Shown piece after piece: positions 29,101-41,589 of a stretch of DNA of 64,000 nucleotides. Source of the DNA: Hypomesus transpacificus. Lineage: Eukaryota > Chordata > Actinopteri > Osmeriformes > Osmeridae. How positions within the stretch are numbered: position 1 is the stretch's first letter; every line of letters begins with the position of its first letter. Location of the stretch: assembly GCF_021917145.1 (NCBI RefSeq), contig NC_061062.1, forward strand, positions 2,247,367 to 2,311,366. Direction: 5' to 3'. The notes below the pieces were generated by a model. It did no database searches. It saw nothing but the letters and a program-made list of their open reading frames with translations, and was not told where the DNA came from. The position numbers and the translations under genes are program-made.

Positions 29101-31413
29101 CCTGCATTTAAGGGGGCCACAAGGGGGTCCAAACTTGTTGTAACAGGGGCACTGCCCCCCCCCACCCCGCACATAACTGCCCCTGTACGAGGGACTTGTA
29201 CTGTACCCGTAGTTTTGTGGGTGAGGAGAAGATGAGATGTCTGCACTGCCTGTAGAGAAGTACTGCCCTCTAGGTGCATACTTATGTATGTTTATCAGAA
29301 GGATGAGCCCCTTGAGATTAGGTCCTTTTTCAAGGGGCTCCTTGACACCGATACACAGAAAATTCAGTACATGAAGCAAACAATATAGATACACTTGCAC
29401 AGACAGCAGTTCTCCTAGGTCTAGCCACTCTCTCACCCAATGATTTGTTGGGGAATCAGATGGCTGAGCGGTTACGGAATCGGGCTATTAATCAGAAGGT
29501 TTCCGGTTCAATTCTGGCCGTGTAAAATGACGTTGTGTCCTTGAGTAAGGCACTTCACCCTACTTGCCTCGGGGAGAATGTCCCTGTACTTACTGTAAGT
29601 TGTTCTGGATAAGAGCGTCTGCTAAATGGCTAAATGTAATGAAAATGTAAATGATTCCCCTGAAAATGCCAAAATACAGTAGACATACATGCAGGAAGTG
29701 CACACATAACCCATGAGCTATTTACATGCAGTCACATGCATATTCCTACACCAAACTAAAAGCTTCTTGGAACTGCATTAAAAAAACTGTTTAAAATAAT
29801 GTACAGTTATGAATGGAAAAAGAAGAGTTGATTAAACCACTAGCTCCACATCTGGGACAAGAAAAATAAGACTAATCTTCAAATCCATAAAATGTATGTG
29901 AATTCATAAACGTAATACACTGCTGAATCCACCTTTAGATTCATGCCGTCTAATTCTCCACGGGACACTGCAGCACCTCACGAAACACTCAACATTGTTA
30001 TGTCTGAGCTGTAAAAGAAAATTAACAAGATACATAAAAAAATGTCACAGTAGATCGTAAAACAGACCTCCCTGGAGAGTTCGGTAGGATTCAACGCCAG
30101 ATAAACGAATAAAAAACACCAACAGGAATGAGTGATTTACACTTCACAGTTAATTATCCATGCAAATGAGGCTCGTCCAGTCTGAGCCAGTGTGACACGT
30201 TTATGAAGGGGTCAGATGGCTGAGCGGTTAGGGAATTGGGCTATTAATCAGAAGGTTGCCTGTTCGATTCCCGGCCGTGCCAAAAATGACATTGTGTCCT
30301 TGGAGAAGGCACTTCACCCTACTTGCCTCGGGGGAATGTCCCTGTACTTACTGTAAGTCGCTCTGGATAAGAGCGTCTGCTAGATGACTAAATGTAATGA
30401 AGGTCCCAGCAACCGTCTGGGCATCAGACTCGAGGACTGTTGAGCTGCTGGGTTGAACAGTCCCAGCAGCTCTGCTGTCTGTCTCCTCATCCAATCAGGA
30501 CTGACTTGCCTCTTGTCTGTTTTGTGTCCAGACATCCCTTATGACCGTTTGGGCGGTAAGTCTATCTGGGACTGTCCCTCTTGTCAGTATCTCACTGAGC
30601 ATGTGCAAGTCACTGCTGTCCCTTATACTCACTGAGCATGTGCAAGTCACTGCTGTCCCACACTCACTGAGCATGTGCAAGTCACTGCTGTCCCTTATAC
30701 TCACTGAGCATGTGCAAGTCACTGCTGTCCCACACTCACTGAGCATGTGCAAGTCACTGCTGTCCCTTATACTCACTGAGCATGTGCAAGTCACTGCTGC
30801 CCCACACTCACTGAGCATGTGCAAGTCACTGCTGTCCCTTACACTCACTGAGCATGTGCAAGTCACTGCTGCCCCTTTATCTCACTATGGCTGTTGAGTG
30901 CTTCTCACCTCGTGTGCCTGTGTTTCTGGCTGATAAGACACTCTATCTGGGAGTGTTAAGGATGCTTTACCATCGGACATCCTGTTTTCCCTCTCGCTTC
31001 ACACCTAGTTTACCCGTCACCTGATTGGCTCATGGATGGCTCAGCACATTTAACGCAGAGCTTAACCTCATCAGGTTGCTCTTTAACAAGATTCACACTT
31101 ACCTGGAAAAGAAGAGTGACTGAATCCACCCAAGGAGGTTGTTGACACTGTAGGGTCGATCATTAGCTGAATAAAGTGATCCGTTTTGGTTTTGTGTTGG
31201 TTCCCAGCGTACGACACATCACAAGCCCGCTCCCATCTGGCCCTGTTTACCTGCCTGTTCCTGATGATGTCACTGCTGGGCGTGGCACTGTACTGCACGG
31301 ATCGCCGGAGGCCGCAGCGTATGTGTGAGGACCTGGAGGCCTCGCTGGCTGTCTACCTGCTGAAGGCCAAGCAGCTGGTCTGGGTCTGCTGGGGCTGGAT
31401 CACCATGCAGTGA
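16785..31413 (+). CDS. cnst: Consortin-like protein (connexin-sorting / PP1-binding family), 10 exons
   Basis: Exons, each GT-AG unless noted: 16785-16937, 18058-18088, 21543-21629 (GC donor), 22883-23006, 25683-25713, 25952-26060, 27535-27707, 28789-28915, 30532-30555, 31208-31413. They total 1065 nt with consistent phase and encode 354 aa. Consortin is a trans-Golgi cargo receptor that helps move connexins to the surface, and it is also a PP1-binding protein. Family evidence: the N-terminal segment LPNCLHQIAELFI followed by NYGKALQFIQAEKMFYE resembles the consortin helical domain. Residues 143-178 look like one TPR-type helix pair. RVRF at 267-270 is a canonical PP1 docking motif. The C-terminal AYDTSQARSHLALF leads into one membrane helix (about 296-317). 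It is much shorter than human consortin (about 725 aa), lacking most of the acidic middle. An upstream in-frame ATG at 16566 would add 73 low-complexity residues; I chose 16785. It is probably a paralogue of cnst. Confidence 0.72.
16981..17185. repeat. T-run plus TCTTTCACTC-type pyrimidine repeat
   Basis: A T-run of about 22 bases, then CTTTCACTCTCT repeats, in intron 1 of the consortin-like gene just after its first donor. It causes a spurious extension of the first exon's reading frame. Confidence 0.85.
19871..20236. repeat. G-rich low-complexity block with quadruplex-forming potential
   Basis: Two blocks (19871-19992 and 20131-20236) of GGGG runs separated by single A or T bases, in intron 2 of the consortin-like gene. 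Many runs of at least four G lie close together, so intramolecular G-quadruplexes are plausible on the coding strand. Confidence 0.8.
23088..23124. repeat. Poly-G run of about 31 bases
   Basis: An uninterrupted G homopolymer from 23088 to 23118, one A, then five more G, flanked by TG dinucleotides. Its exact length may be an assembly estimate. Confidence 0.85.
25187..25232. repeat. 11 bp tandem repeat (aggatggaggc)n
   Basis: Four copies of an 11 bp unit in intron 4 of the consortin-like gene. Confidence 0.85.
25848..25912 (-). mobile_element. tRNA-like SINE fragment
   Basis: On the minus strand a TTAGTAGAATGTTAACCC head and GGTTCAATCCCC box B resemble a short tRNA-derived SINE head. It lies in the 238 bp intron between exons 5 and 6 of the consortin-like gene. 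Confidence 0.4.
28147..28777. repeat. 20/22 bp minisatellite (GT-rich, cactgcgtggt core)
   Basis: About 30 copies of a TTCACTGCGTGGT core followed by a GT tract of variable length, giving mixed 20 and 22 bp units. The array lies in the intron before exon 8 of the consortin-like gene and ends about 11 bp from the acceptor at 28787-28788. ORFs here are Cys/Val-rich artefacts. Confidence 0.95.
29451..29650 (+). mobile_element. tRNA-derived SINE, copy A
   Basis: The head has box A TGGCTGAGCGG and box B GGTTCAATTCT, the class II (Leu/Ser-like) tRNA pattern without a variable arm. The body has the conserved stretch GGCACTTCACCCTACTTGCC. The tail includes GATAAGAGCGTCTGCTAAAT and ends in TAAATGTAAT. 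Nearly the same sequence occurs at 30,205 and 48,499, so it is a multicopy family. It sits in the intron between exons 8 and 9 of the consortin-like gene. Confidence 0.85.
30205..30402 (+). mobile_element. tRNA-derived SINE, copy B
   Basis: Same family and orientation as copy A, in the same intron, 0.75 kb away. Box B TGTTCGATTCC is closer to the consensus. A short flanking repeat (ATGAAGG at about 30203 and 30398) could be the remnant of a target-site duplication. Confidence 0.85.
30592..30881. repeat. Alternating 37/35 bp minisatellite (72 bp dimer)
   Basis: Eight copies of a unit starting TCACTGAGCATGTGCAAGTC. Odd copies end TCCCTTATAC and even copies end TCCCACAC or CCCCACAC, so the true period is a 72 bp dimer. 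It begins 36 bp after the end of the 24 nt exon 9 of the consortin-like gene. Confidence 0.9.
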
Positions 31414-31632
31414 CGGCGACCAGCCACCAGGAGAGACACGGAGCAAGATCTCCACACCCCCACGCTCTCTGCTTCCGCCCGGACGCTTCCGGAACAGCTC
31501 ACTCGATCGCCGCCTGGCTGAAACTCTTTCTATGGCCATGGGCTGGGCTCCCTTACTGCTAATCTCACAGCAGTGGGAAGAGCCATGGAATCACAGAGAT
31601 AATGTAGCTTCCGTGACTGTATGTATATGTAC

Positions 31633-31681
31633 CGGGGTGGGGGGGGGTGGGGGGGGGGTGGGGGGGGTGGGGGGGGGGGGA
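31633..31681. repeat. G-rich tract in the consortin-like 3' UTR
   Basis: GGGGTGGGGG-type repeats about 220 bp after the stop codon, with several runs of seven or more G. It would lie in the mRNA 3' untranslated region. Confidence 0.8.
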
Positions 31682-33137
31682 CTTGTTCAGTTTGGTTCGG
31701 TTGGTATATTTAGCAAATTTGCAAAGCTAAAGCTCACTGGTTATGCTCACTTAACTGCTATGGTCATTTGCCTTTTTTTGATTATCGGCACACATTTATT
31801 GTACGTGTGTGAATGTTTCCATGGAATGCAAATATTTATTTTATTACAAAACTATAACATTTTGTGTACATTGAATATTTACATGGATATGAATGTGTAT
31901 ATATGGTAAGGTCTACAACAATATTAAGATATATTAAGTCTATCAATATTCAGCCTTGTTATTGCACATTTTTGAACGTCGGGACCTTTAACATTGTTTG
32001 GATTAGGCACTGAACACCTTAACTGTCCTACGTGAGTTTGGGGGATGAGTGAAGCACAAATGGGATTTCCTTTTGAAAAGGAAATCCATGAAGAAGAATG
32101 ACAGGACTGTTTCACTTCACTGTGCCAGGTCGAAATTGAATATTTATACGAATGAAGTCATCTTTTCTTTTACAAACTACATGCTCTGTGGTCTATCCAC
32201 CTTTAGTCAGTGGACGCTCAGTTGGATTAAAGATGACATCGTCAGCACAATACTGTTGTATAAATTCCCCATGTCATTATTTATAATCTAATCTAAATCT
32301 AAATGAACGTGCTCAGAATGAGTGCTTATGCCAGTGTTCATCCTAAATGTTAAAATGCCACACTAATATCCATCTTCAAATGTTATCTATTCTTGTAAAC
32401 TGTAAACAGCGGCTACACAAATATTTAGTACTTTTCTTTCCTGTACATTGAATTTTATAAGGATTTTGTTACCTGTTACATTTCTATTTCAACTACTAGT
32501 CTGTTTCAACTTCTGCAGAATTCAGGTTTTTAATCTTGATGTCAAATGCTTGTTCAGATGTAGATATGAAGGGTTGCATAGTGAAGGATGTACAGTTGAT
32601 GAGGTGGAGGGTACATTGGCGTGGTAAGAGGCCAAACGCAGCAGCATAACTGAATACTTGCATCACTGTGAGACTTGTGGTAATTGGCACAAATCTAATT
32701 TAGAAAACACGAGTCTCCTGAAAATGGGTCACGCTTCAAAGGGCTTCATTGGTGCATGTCACAGACTTTTACATTTGAGCAATAAGACACCACACAATTT
32801 AGTTTCCCAATAATAAGTTATTCTTTATATAACAAGTTTCAGGGAACACAACTATAGGAAATGATAGGGTGCGAGAAGTCTTACGTTTGAAGCTCTTTGC
32901 AATATGGTTCAACCAATGCCTGATAAGATGAGGTATGTCTAATCTCGAGGGCTTCCACTTAACTGTCAGACTAAGCCATCCTCAGCAACAAGAACACCTG
33001 GGGAAATATTGCCTGTGTGCACATTTTGGTTTGTAGCTGCATTTCATGTCTGGCAATGTGTTAGTGGTCACTTTGAAAGAAGTGCCTTTTGGAAGGTTTT
33101 CTTGGTTCCTATCTTTTATATGATTTGAATGAATACA

Positions 33138-33143
33138 AATAAA
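33138..33143 (+). terminator. Candidate poly(A) signal, consortin-like gene
   Basis: An AATAAA hexamer 1.7 kb after the stop codon. It would give a 3' UTR of about 1.7 kb, ending before the convergent tmem179 3' end. Another AATAAA lies at about 33443. Confidence 0.35.
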
Positions 33144-33406
33144 ACTTGTCATTGCATACTGTACCAAAGCCACAGAGCGTGATGGCAGGCTTTTGTTGTC
33201 ACTACCCAGCATGCACTGTACAGCATGTACTCTGTACTGGATGTTTAGACTAAGAAGGGCCGGACCGGAGGTGAAATGAACTTCTGACTTCTGGTAATCT
33301 CACTTCACAACTCTGTCCTTTGAAAATAGAAAAGTTCATTGATTGACCGTGTGCATCATCCAAAGCCTACGTAATACCTTAAAAGAAAACACTTGTTTGG
33401 TACAGA

Positions 33407-33412
33407 TTTATT
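33407..33412 (-). terminator. Candidate poly(A) signal, tmem179
   Basis: TTTATT on the plus strand, that is AATAAA on the minus strand, about 845 bp downstream of the tmem179 stop codon. Confidence 0.35.
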
Positions 33413-34085
33413 ACTCTGCAAAAGAACACATACACAGCATGCAATAAAGCAGTCATAACTGAAGCAACGCTGCCCAACTCACAGGGTATCTGTGTTCAGA
33501 GTACACAACCAGGAAGCTTGTCCCAGAAACATATTAATGATACAATACTCCAGTAGATCGAACCCTAACCCTACTCACTGCATGCACACTGCCCATGCAA
33601 AACAAAGCACAAAGACATGAGGAGCCATGATAAACTGTCCTTCCAACCTCCCTGTCTGGATGAGTCACCAGAATCATGCTGCTAAATGTGGAGCCTCACT
33701 CACGGTGGAAGCAGAAGGGCCTAACACATCCTTTACATCCTCCTTATTAAATGCCTGTAGATTCTCTCCGCTCACGCACGTCTAAGCGTGCGCCTGGAAG
33801 CAGATGACGCGTCAGCAGTAATTAGTTTGCGTTTAGAATAACACAGGAAGCAAGTGGACAAGCGTATTTAATCTGCCGCAGAACATCGATGACTTGTTCA
33901 CCCTTTTAGAAGTTCACCGTCTACAGCGACGTTTAAAAAAAAGGAGGCCAGTCAAGTACATTGAGATGTAACCCAAAGGCATAACAGGAATCCTAAAATT
34001 TTACTTGTGAGTCAGAACCCATTGATTTGATTGTATGAATAGACAGGGTTTGGTCACTCTACAGTGGCAGGCAGGGCTAGCGAGT

Positions 34086-34248
34086 GTATGTGTGTCAGTG
34101 TGTGTGGATTTGTGCGCGTGTGCATATGTCAATGCGAGTGTGTGCGTGTGTGGATGTGTGGCTGTGTGCATACGTGGGTGTGTGTGTGGCTGTGTGCATA
34201 CGTGGGTGTGTGTGTGGCTGTGTGCATACGTGTGTGTGTGTGTGTCCC
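34086..34248. repeat. GT-rich minisatellite (about 26 bp, tgtgcatacgtgg)
   Basis: GT-rich repeats with a recurring GCATACGTGGG core, about four clear copies, ending seven bases before the tmem179 stop codon. The array therefore lies in the start of its 3' UTR. Confidence 0.85.
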
Positions 34249-34254
34249 AGTGCT

Positions 34255-36029
<1,775 letters not shown>

Positions 36030-36068
36030 CTTTCCATCTCCAGTCTCTGCTTTGCGACCAATTGAAAC

Positions 36069-36081
36069 GGCGCCTGCGCAG
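36069..36081. promoter_or_regulatory. NRF1-like motif at the tmem179 promoter
   Basis: GGCGCCTGCGCAG resembles the NRF1 consensus (GCGCNTGCGC), about 40 bp upstream of the tmem179 start codon in a locally CpG-rich patch. The location fits a TATA-less promoter or 5' UTR. This rests on motif match only. Confidence 0.35.
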
Positions 36082-36129
36082 TGGACACTTTGACGCTGCG
36101 TAGGCGCAACATCATGCACCACCGCTGTA

Positions 36130-37560
36130 TCTCAGATAATTGAATTGATGTGGAATTGTATGCTAGACTGGTATAATATGACATTGGGTTGTTGCCTTGG
36201 TTACTATATACATTAATATCTTGAAAGGCATCATCTGTGTGATATAATTTACAACTTACTCTTTATCTCACACACGCAAGCTTGCACACATACACACGCG
36301 CGTTCACGTAAGAGAAATAGCATCCTGATACAGGGTGACAGTTATCAAGGAGAGGCAGGTTCTTGTCAGACTAATCTGTGGCGCTTCAGAGAGTCCATCT
36401 GGTGTACAGTACACAGGTACCGCTCCCTCTGGCCCCCTTTCTTCCTCAACACGCCCCCCAACGCACAGACAGCGCCCTCCAGTGGGAATGTTATTTTTAC
36501 GGTCTGTCCCGTCACCTTCAACCCCCCTTTACGTTGGACCTTAATCATCGCGTCTTGACCTTGATGAGGAAACGCTTACGTCCTCATCTGCGTAAAAACA
36601 GCTTGGCATTGCCTTAATAGGCTGCATTTTATCAATGCTTTTAGCAATCTTGATTTGAATGTGCATCAGAGCAAGGTTAAAGACATTCATTTTATAAATG
36701 ATGGGGGGACAAAGATGAAAAAGCAATAATAAAAATACTTTATAGGTGTCAGGAAGGGGCTCCGATGGAGAAATATCATATATGCACAAGTATTAATCTT
36801 TTAGTTTTCTACCGCTTCCTTGCAGCCACTCAGACAAGTATTTATGCCAGCAGTTTACCAACATCAGGCGGCCATTTGTATCCATCACGACCAGGCCGCT
36901 TTTAAAGCCTCGCCATCCATGCCGGTGATTTATGTGTCATTTAGCTGCATCTCAGAGTCCCGATTTCCATGATTGTTATCAGTTCTCAGATTAGTGTGAG
37001 TTATTGTGTGTGTGTGTGGTCAGAAAATGAATTTCATTCTGAGGTGTTGTGTCCAGGTGGGGGTTTCTCTTTCATGCATTGTCAGAAGTTTACCGCTACA
37101 ATCTATGTAAAATATCTTCATTATTTTGAGTAACATCAATTTAATTTGTATTTGCCTCAGTGATTCTATTATGTACAGTATGAGGAGAATGCTGAATATT
37201 TGTATTTACATAAGTGTCTTCGCCAAATGTTCTGGAGTAGCATTCGGCTAAATTACTTACTGTCCAATCATATGCAGCCGTTTGTTCCCAGGCTACAGCA
37301 CCCAAACATCTTTCTAGCACCACCTCGTGTCCAATCTTCTCACACCTGGTGAGGTCATGCTGGGAGCCCCTGAATGACCAGAGGGTATACCTCACCTTCA
37401 ACCCAAGAGATCCACACACACACAGACACACACACACACACACAGTCCACTAACGCACCTGAATAATGCATTGTGTTGGCTCGTAGACAGGGACCCTGGG
37501 GAGACCAAGCAGAAGTGTGTCAAGCTGAAATGTGTGTTAAGTTATTCAGCCTCAAATATG
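36130..37560. other. Intergenic region between tmem179 and the LINE
   Basis: No gene seen. It contains an AT-rich stretch and a CA tract at 37415-37443, with no recognised transposon. Confidence 0.5.
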
Positions 37561-37574
37561 AGAGAGCTGGGCAG

Positions 37575-37880
37575 AAGGGAGGAAAGAGAGAGGGAGAGGA
37601 GAGGGGGGAAGGGAGAGAGAGGGGGGAGGGGAAGGTGGGAGGAAAAAGAGAGGAGGGAGGGGAAGGTGGGAGGAAAGAGAAAGAGGAAAGGGAGAGAGAG
37701 GGGGGGAGGGGTAGGAGGAGTGGTGGGAGGGAGGGGCAGGAAGGAGGAAAGAGAGAGGGGCGAAGGGAGAGAGAGAGGGGGGGGAGGGGTAGGAGGAGTG
37801 GTGGGAGGGAGAGGCAGGAAGGAGGAAAGAGAGAGGGGGGAGGGAGAGAGAGGGGGGGGAGGGAGAGAGAGGGGGAGAGC
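37575..37880. repeat. Purine-only GGA/GAGA minisatellite
   Basis: Imperfect repeats of GGAGGGGAAGGTGGGAGGAAA- and GGAGGGGTAGGAGGAGTGGT-type blocks. One segment of roughly 95 bp (about 37700-37765 and 37780-37840) is duplicated. The associated ORFs on both strands are artefacts of low complexity. Confidence 0.85.
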
Positions 37881-38192
37881 TGGACAGGAGGAAGGTTGCC
37901 AATCCAAATGCTGTCCCAGGGCTCTGCTGTACAAACGTGGGGAGCACTGGGCACCAACAGCAGGCTGACAGCATTGGGAGGTCATCCATGTTTCATGAGG
38001 TAGAATAGCAGAAAAGCAAACATCCTTTCAGAAAACTACTAAATAATCTGAATGGCAAAGAGGTTGTCAAAAACAGGGCGTCATGCGTCGCTTTTAGAAT
38101 GTAGAACAGAGATCAGCGCTTCTTCTGCCACATCCAGAGTAAGTGATATTTCCAACACTGAACTACCCTATATATATACAAATAAATCGATT

Positions 38193-38206
38193 CAAGATAA
38201 ATTAAT
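38193..38206 (+). repeat. Left target-site duplication of the LINE
   Basis: The 14-mer CAAGATAAATTAAT is repeated exactly at 41576-41589 and flanks the element. Confidence 0.85.
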
Positions 38207-41200
38207 TAATTGTGTCCCCTCCTTGAGTCACCACCTTACCGCGGTGGAGGGGTTTGCGTGTCCTAGTGATCCTGGAAGCTATGTTGTCGGGGGCTTCATG
38301 CCCCTGGTAGGGTCACCCAAGGCAAACAGGTTCCAGGTGAAAGACCAGACAAAGCGTGGCTCAAAAAACCAACCATGAAGAAATACAACAATGGTTCCCA
38401 GTTGCCCCTGCCCGGAAGCGGGTCACCGGGGCCCCCCCCTGGAGCCAGGCCCGGGGGTGGGGCTCGATGGCGAGCGCCTGGTGGCCGGGCCTTTTCCCAT
38501 GGGGCCCGGTCGGGCACAGCCCGAAGAGACAACGTGGGACCCTCTTCCAGTGGGCTCACCATCCGCAGGAGGGGTCATGGGGGTCGGGTGCAGTGCGAGA
38601 CGGGCGGCGGCCGAAGGCGGGGGCCTTGGCGGTCCGATCCTCGGCTGCAAAAGTTAGCTTTAGGGACGTGGAACGTCACCTCGCTGGCGGGAAAGGAGCC
38701 TGAGCTGGTGCGCGAGGTAGAGAGTTTCCGGCTAGATATAGTCGGCCTCGCCTCGACGCACAGCGTGGGCTCCGGAACCAGTCTCCTTGAGAGGGGCTGG
38801 ACTCTCTTCCACTCTGGAGTTGCCCTTGGTGAGAGGCGTCGAGCTGGGGTGGGAATACTGGTTTCCCCTCGGTTCGGCGCCTGTACATTGGGGTTCACCC
38901 CGGTGGACGAGAGGGTAGCCTCCCTCCGCCTTCGGGTGGGGGGACGGGTCCTCACTGTCGTTTGTGCTTATGCACCAAACGGCAGCTCAGAGTACCCACC
39001 CTTTTTGGAGTCTCTGGGGGGGGTGCTGGAAAGCGCTCCTCCTGGGGATTCCCTCGTCCTCCTGGGGGACTTCAATGCTCATGTGGGCAATGACAGTGAG
39101 ACCTGGAGGGGCGTGATTGGGAGGAACGGCCCCCCCGATCTGAACCCGAGTGGTGTTTTGTTGTTGGACTTCTGTGCTAGACACGGTTTGTCCATAACGA
39201 ACACCATGTTCAAGCATAAGGGTGTCCATATGTGCACCTGGCACCAGGACACCCGAGGTCTCAGTTCGATGATCGACTTTGTAGTCGTGTCATCGGACTT
39301 GGGGCCGCATGTCTTGGACACTCGGGTGAGGAGAGGGGCGGAGCTGTCAACTGATCACCACCTGGTGGTGAGTTGGCTTCGATGGTGGGGGAGGACGCCG
39401 GTCAGGCCTGGCAGGCCCAAACGTAATGTGAGGGTCTGCTGGGAACGTCTGGCGGAACCCTCTGTCAGAAGGAGCTTCAACTCCCACCTCCGGGAGAGCT
39501 TCGATCATGTCTCGGGGGGGGCCGGGGACATTGAGTCCGAATGGGCCATGTTCCGGGCCTCCATTGTTGAAGCGGCTGACCGGAGCTGCGGCCGCAGGGC
39601 GGTCGGTGCATGTCGCGGCGGTAACCCTCGGACCCGGTGGTGGACTCCGGAGGTGAGGGATGCCGTCAAGCTGAAGAAGGAGGCCTATCGGACTTTATTG
39701 GCTGGTAGGACTCCAGAGGCAGCTGATGTGTACCGGCAGGCCAAGCGGAACGCGGCTTTGGCGGTCGCGGAGGCAAAAACCCGGGCATGGGAGGAGTTCG
39801 GCGAGGCCATGGAGAATGACTTCCGAACGGCTTCAAAAAGGTTCTGGACCACCATCCGGCGGCTCAGGAGGGGGAAGCAGTGCTCTGTCAACACTGTATA
39901 CGGTGGGGATGGTGCGCTGCTGACCTCGACGGGGGACGTCCTGGATCGGTGGAAGGAATACTTCGAAGACCTCCTTAATTCCACCAACACGCTTTCCGAC
40001 GTGGAGGCAGAGTCTGGGGACATCGGGGGGGGCCCTTCTATCTCTGGGGCTGAGGTCGCCGAGGTGGTTGAAAAGCTCCGCGGTGGCAGGGCCCCTGGGG
40101 TGGATGAGGTCCGCCCGGAGTTCCTTAAGGCTCTGGATGTTGTAGGGCTGTCTTGGTTGACACGACTCTGCAACATCGCGTGGACATCGGGGACAGTGCC
40201 TCTGGACTGGCAGACCGGGGTGGTGGTTCCCCTCTTTAAAAAGGGGGACCGGAGGGTGTGCTCCAACTTTAGGGGGATCACACTCCTCAGCCTCCCTGGG
40301 AAAGTCTATTCAGGGGTCCTGGAGAGGAGGGTCCGTCGGATTGTCGAACCTCGGATTCAGGAGGAGCAATGTGGTTTTCGTCCTGGCCGTGGAACAGTGG
40401 ACCAGCTTTATACCCTCCGCGGAGTCCTGGAGGGTACATGGGAGTTCGCCCAACCAGTCTACACATGTTTTGTGGATTTGGAAAAGGCGTTCGACCGTGT
40501 CCCTCGGGGGCTCATGTGGGGGGTGCTCCGAGAGTACGGGGTACCGGATTTCCTGATCGGGGCTGTCCGGTCCCTGTACGACCGGTGCCAGAGTTTGGTC
40601 CGCATTGCCGGTAGTAAGTCGAACTTGTTTCCGGTGAGGGTTGGACTCCGCCAGGGCTGCCCTATGTCACCGATTCTGTTCATTACCTATATGGACAGAA
40701 TTTCTAGGCGCAGCCAGGGTGTTGAGGGGGTCCGGTTTGGTGACCTCAGGATCGGGTCGCTGCTTTTTGCGGATGATGTGGTCCTGTTGGCTTCATCGGG
40801 CCGTGACCTTCAGCTCTCACTGGAGCGGTTCGCAACCGAATGTGAAGCGGCTGGGATGCGAATCAGCACCTCCAAATCCGAGGCCATGGTAATCGACCGG
40901 AAAAGGGTGGAGTGCCATCTCCGGGTCGGGGAGGAGATCCTGAACCAAGCGGAGGAGTTCAAGTATCTCGGGGTCTTGTTCACGAGTGAGGGAAGAATGG
41001 AGCGCGAGGTCGACAGGCGGATCGGTGCGGCGTCCGCAGTGATGCGGGCTCTGCATCGGTCCGTCGTGGTGAAGAAGGAGCTGAGTCGAAAGGCGAAGCT
41101 CTCTATTTACCAGTCGATCTACGTTCCTACCCTCACCTATGGTCACGAACTATGGGTAGTGACCGAAAGAACGAGATCGCGAATACAAGCGGCCGAAATG

Positions 41201-41575
41201 AGCTTTCTCCGTAGGGTGTCCGGGCTCTCCCTTAGAGATAGGGTGAGAAGCTCGGTCATCCGGGAGGGGCTCAGAGTAGAACCGCTGCTCCTCCGCGTCG
41301 AGAGGAGCCAGCTGAGGTGGCTCGGGCATCTGATTAGGATGCCTCCTGGACGCCTCCCTGGTGAGGTGTTCCGGGCACGTCCCACTGGGAAGAGGCCCCG
41401 GGGAAGACCCAGGACACGCTGGAGGGACTATGTCTCTCAGCTGGCCTGGGAACGCCTTGGGGTCCCCCAGGAAGAGCTGGCGGAAGTGGCCGGGGGGAGG
41501 GAAGTCTGGGCCTCCCTGCTTAGGTCGCTGCCCCCGCGACCCGATCCCCGGACAAGCGGCAGATGACGACGACGA
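38207..41575 (+). mobile_element. Full-length APE-type non-LTR retrotransposon (LINE)
   Basis: The element is about 3.37 kb, bounded by a perfect 14 bp target-site duplication. It has a short 5' region (about 170 bp), one long ORF, and a 3' end only about 10 bp long made of a GAC/GACGAC microsatellite-like tail instead of poly(A). The single ORF, very short 3' UTR and simple-repeat tail fit an RTE-type layout (teleost Rex3-like), but I cannot fix the clade without a reverse-transcriptase tree. The duplication shows no mismatches and the ORF no breaks, so insertion was recent. Confidence 0.9.
38375..41566 (+). CDS. LINE ORF: endonuclease / reverse transcriptase polyprotein
   Basis: 1063 codons without interruption. 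Residues 1 to about 90 are Gly/Pro/Arg-rich and low complexity. An endonuclease/exonuclease/phosphatase domain spans about 95-340, with TWNVTS (about 97-102), GDFNAH (231-236) and TDHH (326-329). The reverse transcriptase spans about 560-840, with [41 protein letters not shown] and catalytic FADD at 798-801. A C-terminal region follows (about 880-1063), with the LTYGHELW and RWLGHLIRM motifs common in LINEs that end in short repeats. Where many related endonucleases have a catalytic Glu (a QE/SE motif), this one reads GLASTHS; whether the family normally lacks it cannot be settled here. The enzyme would nick target DNA and prime cDNA synthesis from its own RNA. No RNase H domain is seen. The start at 38375 is the first ATG of the open frame. 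Confidence 0.93.
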   Translation: MKKYNNGSQLPLPGSGSPGPPPGARPGGGARWRAPGGRAFSHGARSGTARRDNVGPSSSGLTIRRRGHGGRVQCETGGGRRRGPWRSDPRLQKLALGTWNVTSLAGKEPELVREVESFRLDIVGLASTHSVGSGTSLLERGWTLFHSGVALGERRRAGVGILVSPRFGACTLGFTPVDERVASLRLRVGGRVLTVVCAYAPNGSSEYPPFLESLGGVLESAPPGDSLVLLGDFNAHVGNDSETWRGVIGRNGPPDLNPSGVLLLDFCARHGLSITNTMFKHKGVHMCTWHQDTRGLSSMIDFVVVSSDLGPHVLDTRVRRGAELSTDHHLVVSWLRWWGRTPVRPGRPKRNVRVCWERLAEPSVRRSFNSHLRESFDHVSGGAGDIESEWAMFRASIVEAADRSCGRRAVGACRGGNPRTRWWTPEVRDAVKLKKEAYRTLLAGRTPEAADVYRQAKRNAALAVAEAKTRAWEEFGEAMENDFRTASKRFWTTIRRLRRGKQCSVNTVYGGDGALLTSTGDVLDRWKEYFEDLLNSTNTLSDVEAESGDIGGGPSISGAEVAEVVEKLRGGRAPGVDEVRPEFLKALDVVGLSWLTRLCNIAWTSGTVPLDWQTGVVVPLFKKGDRRVCSNFRGITLLSLPGKVYSGVLERRVRRIVEPRIQEEQCGFRPGRGTVDQLYTLRGVLEGTWEFAQPVYTCFVDLEKAFDRVPRGLMWGVLREYGVPDFLIGAVRSLYDRCQSLVRIAGSKSNLFPVRVGLRQGCPMSPILFITYMDRISRRSQGVEGVRFGDLRIGSLLFADDVVLLASSGRDLQLSLERFATECEAAGMRISTSKSEAMVIDRKRVECHLRVGEEILNQAEEFKYLGVLFTSEGRMEREVDRRIGAASAVMRALHRSVVVKKELSRKAKLSIYQSIYVPTLTYGHELWVVTERTRSRIQAAEMSFLRRVSGLSLRDRVRSSVIREGLRVEPLLLRVERSQLRWLGHLIRMPPGRLPGEVFRARPTGKRPRGRPRTRWRDYVSQLAWERLGVPQEELAEVAGGREVWASLLRSLPPRPDPRTSGR

Positions 41576-41589
41576 CAAGATAAATTAAT
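41576..41589 (+). repeat. Right target-site duplication of the LINE
   Basis: Exact second copy of the 14-mer found at 38193-38206, directly after the GAC-repeat tail of the element. Confidence 0.85.

Noticed and set aside
29451..29530. Functional tRNA-Leu/Ser gene
   Set aside because: Promoter boxes are present but the acceptor stem does not pair, there is no variable arm, and the same head-body-tail unit recurs at 30,205 and 48,499, so it is a SINE.
30592..30881. Possible CRISPR array
   Set aside because: The units are contiguous with no unique spacers, and the genome is a vertebrate.
37471..38003. Arg/Gly/Glu-rich ORFs before the LINE
   Set aside because: Purine-only low-complexity sequence, open in several frames on both strands.
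38375..41566. Host single-exon gene
   Set aside because: Endonuclease plus reverse-transcriptase domains and a 14 bp target-site duplication show it is a retrotransposon.
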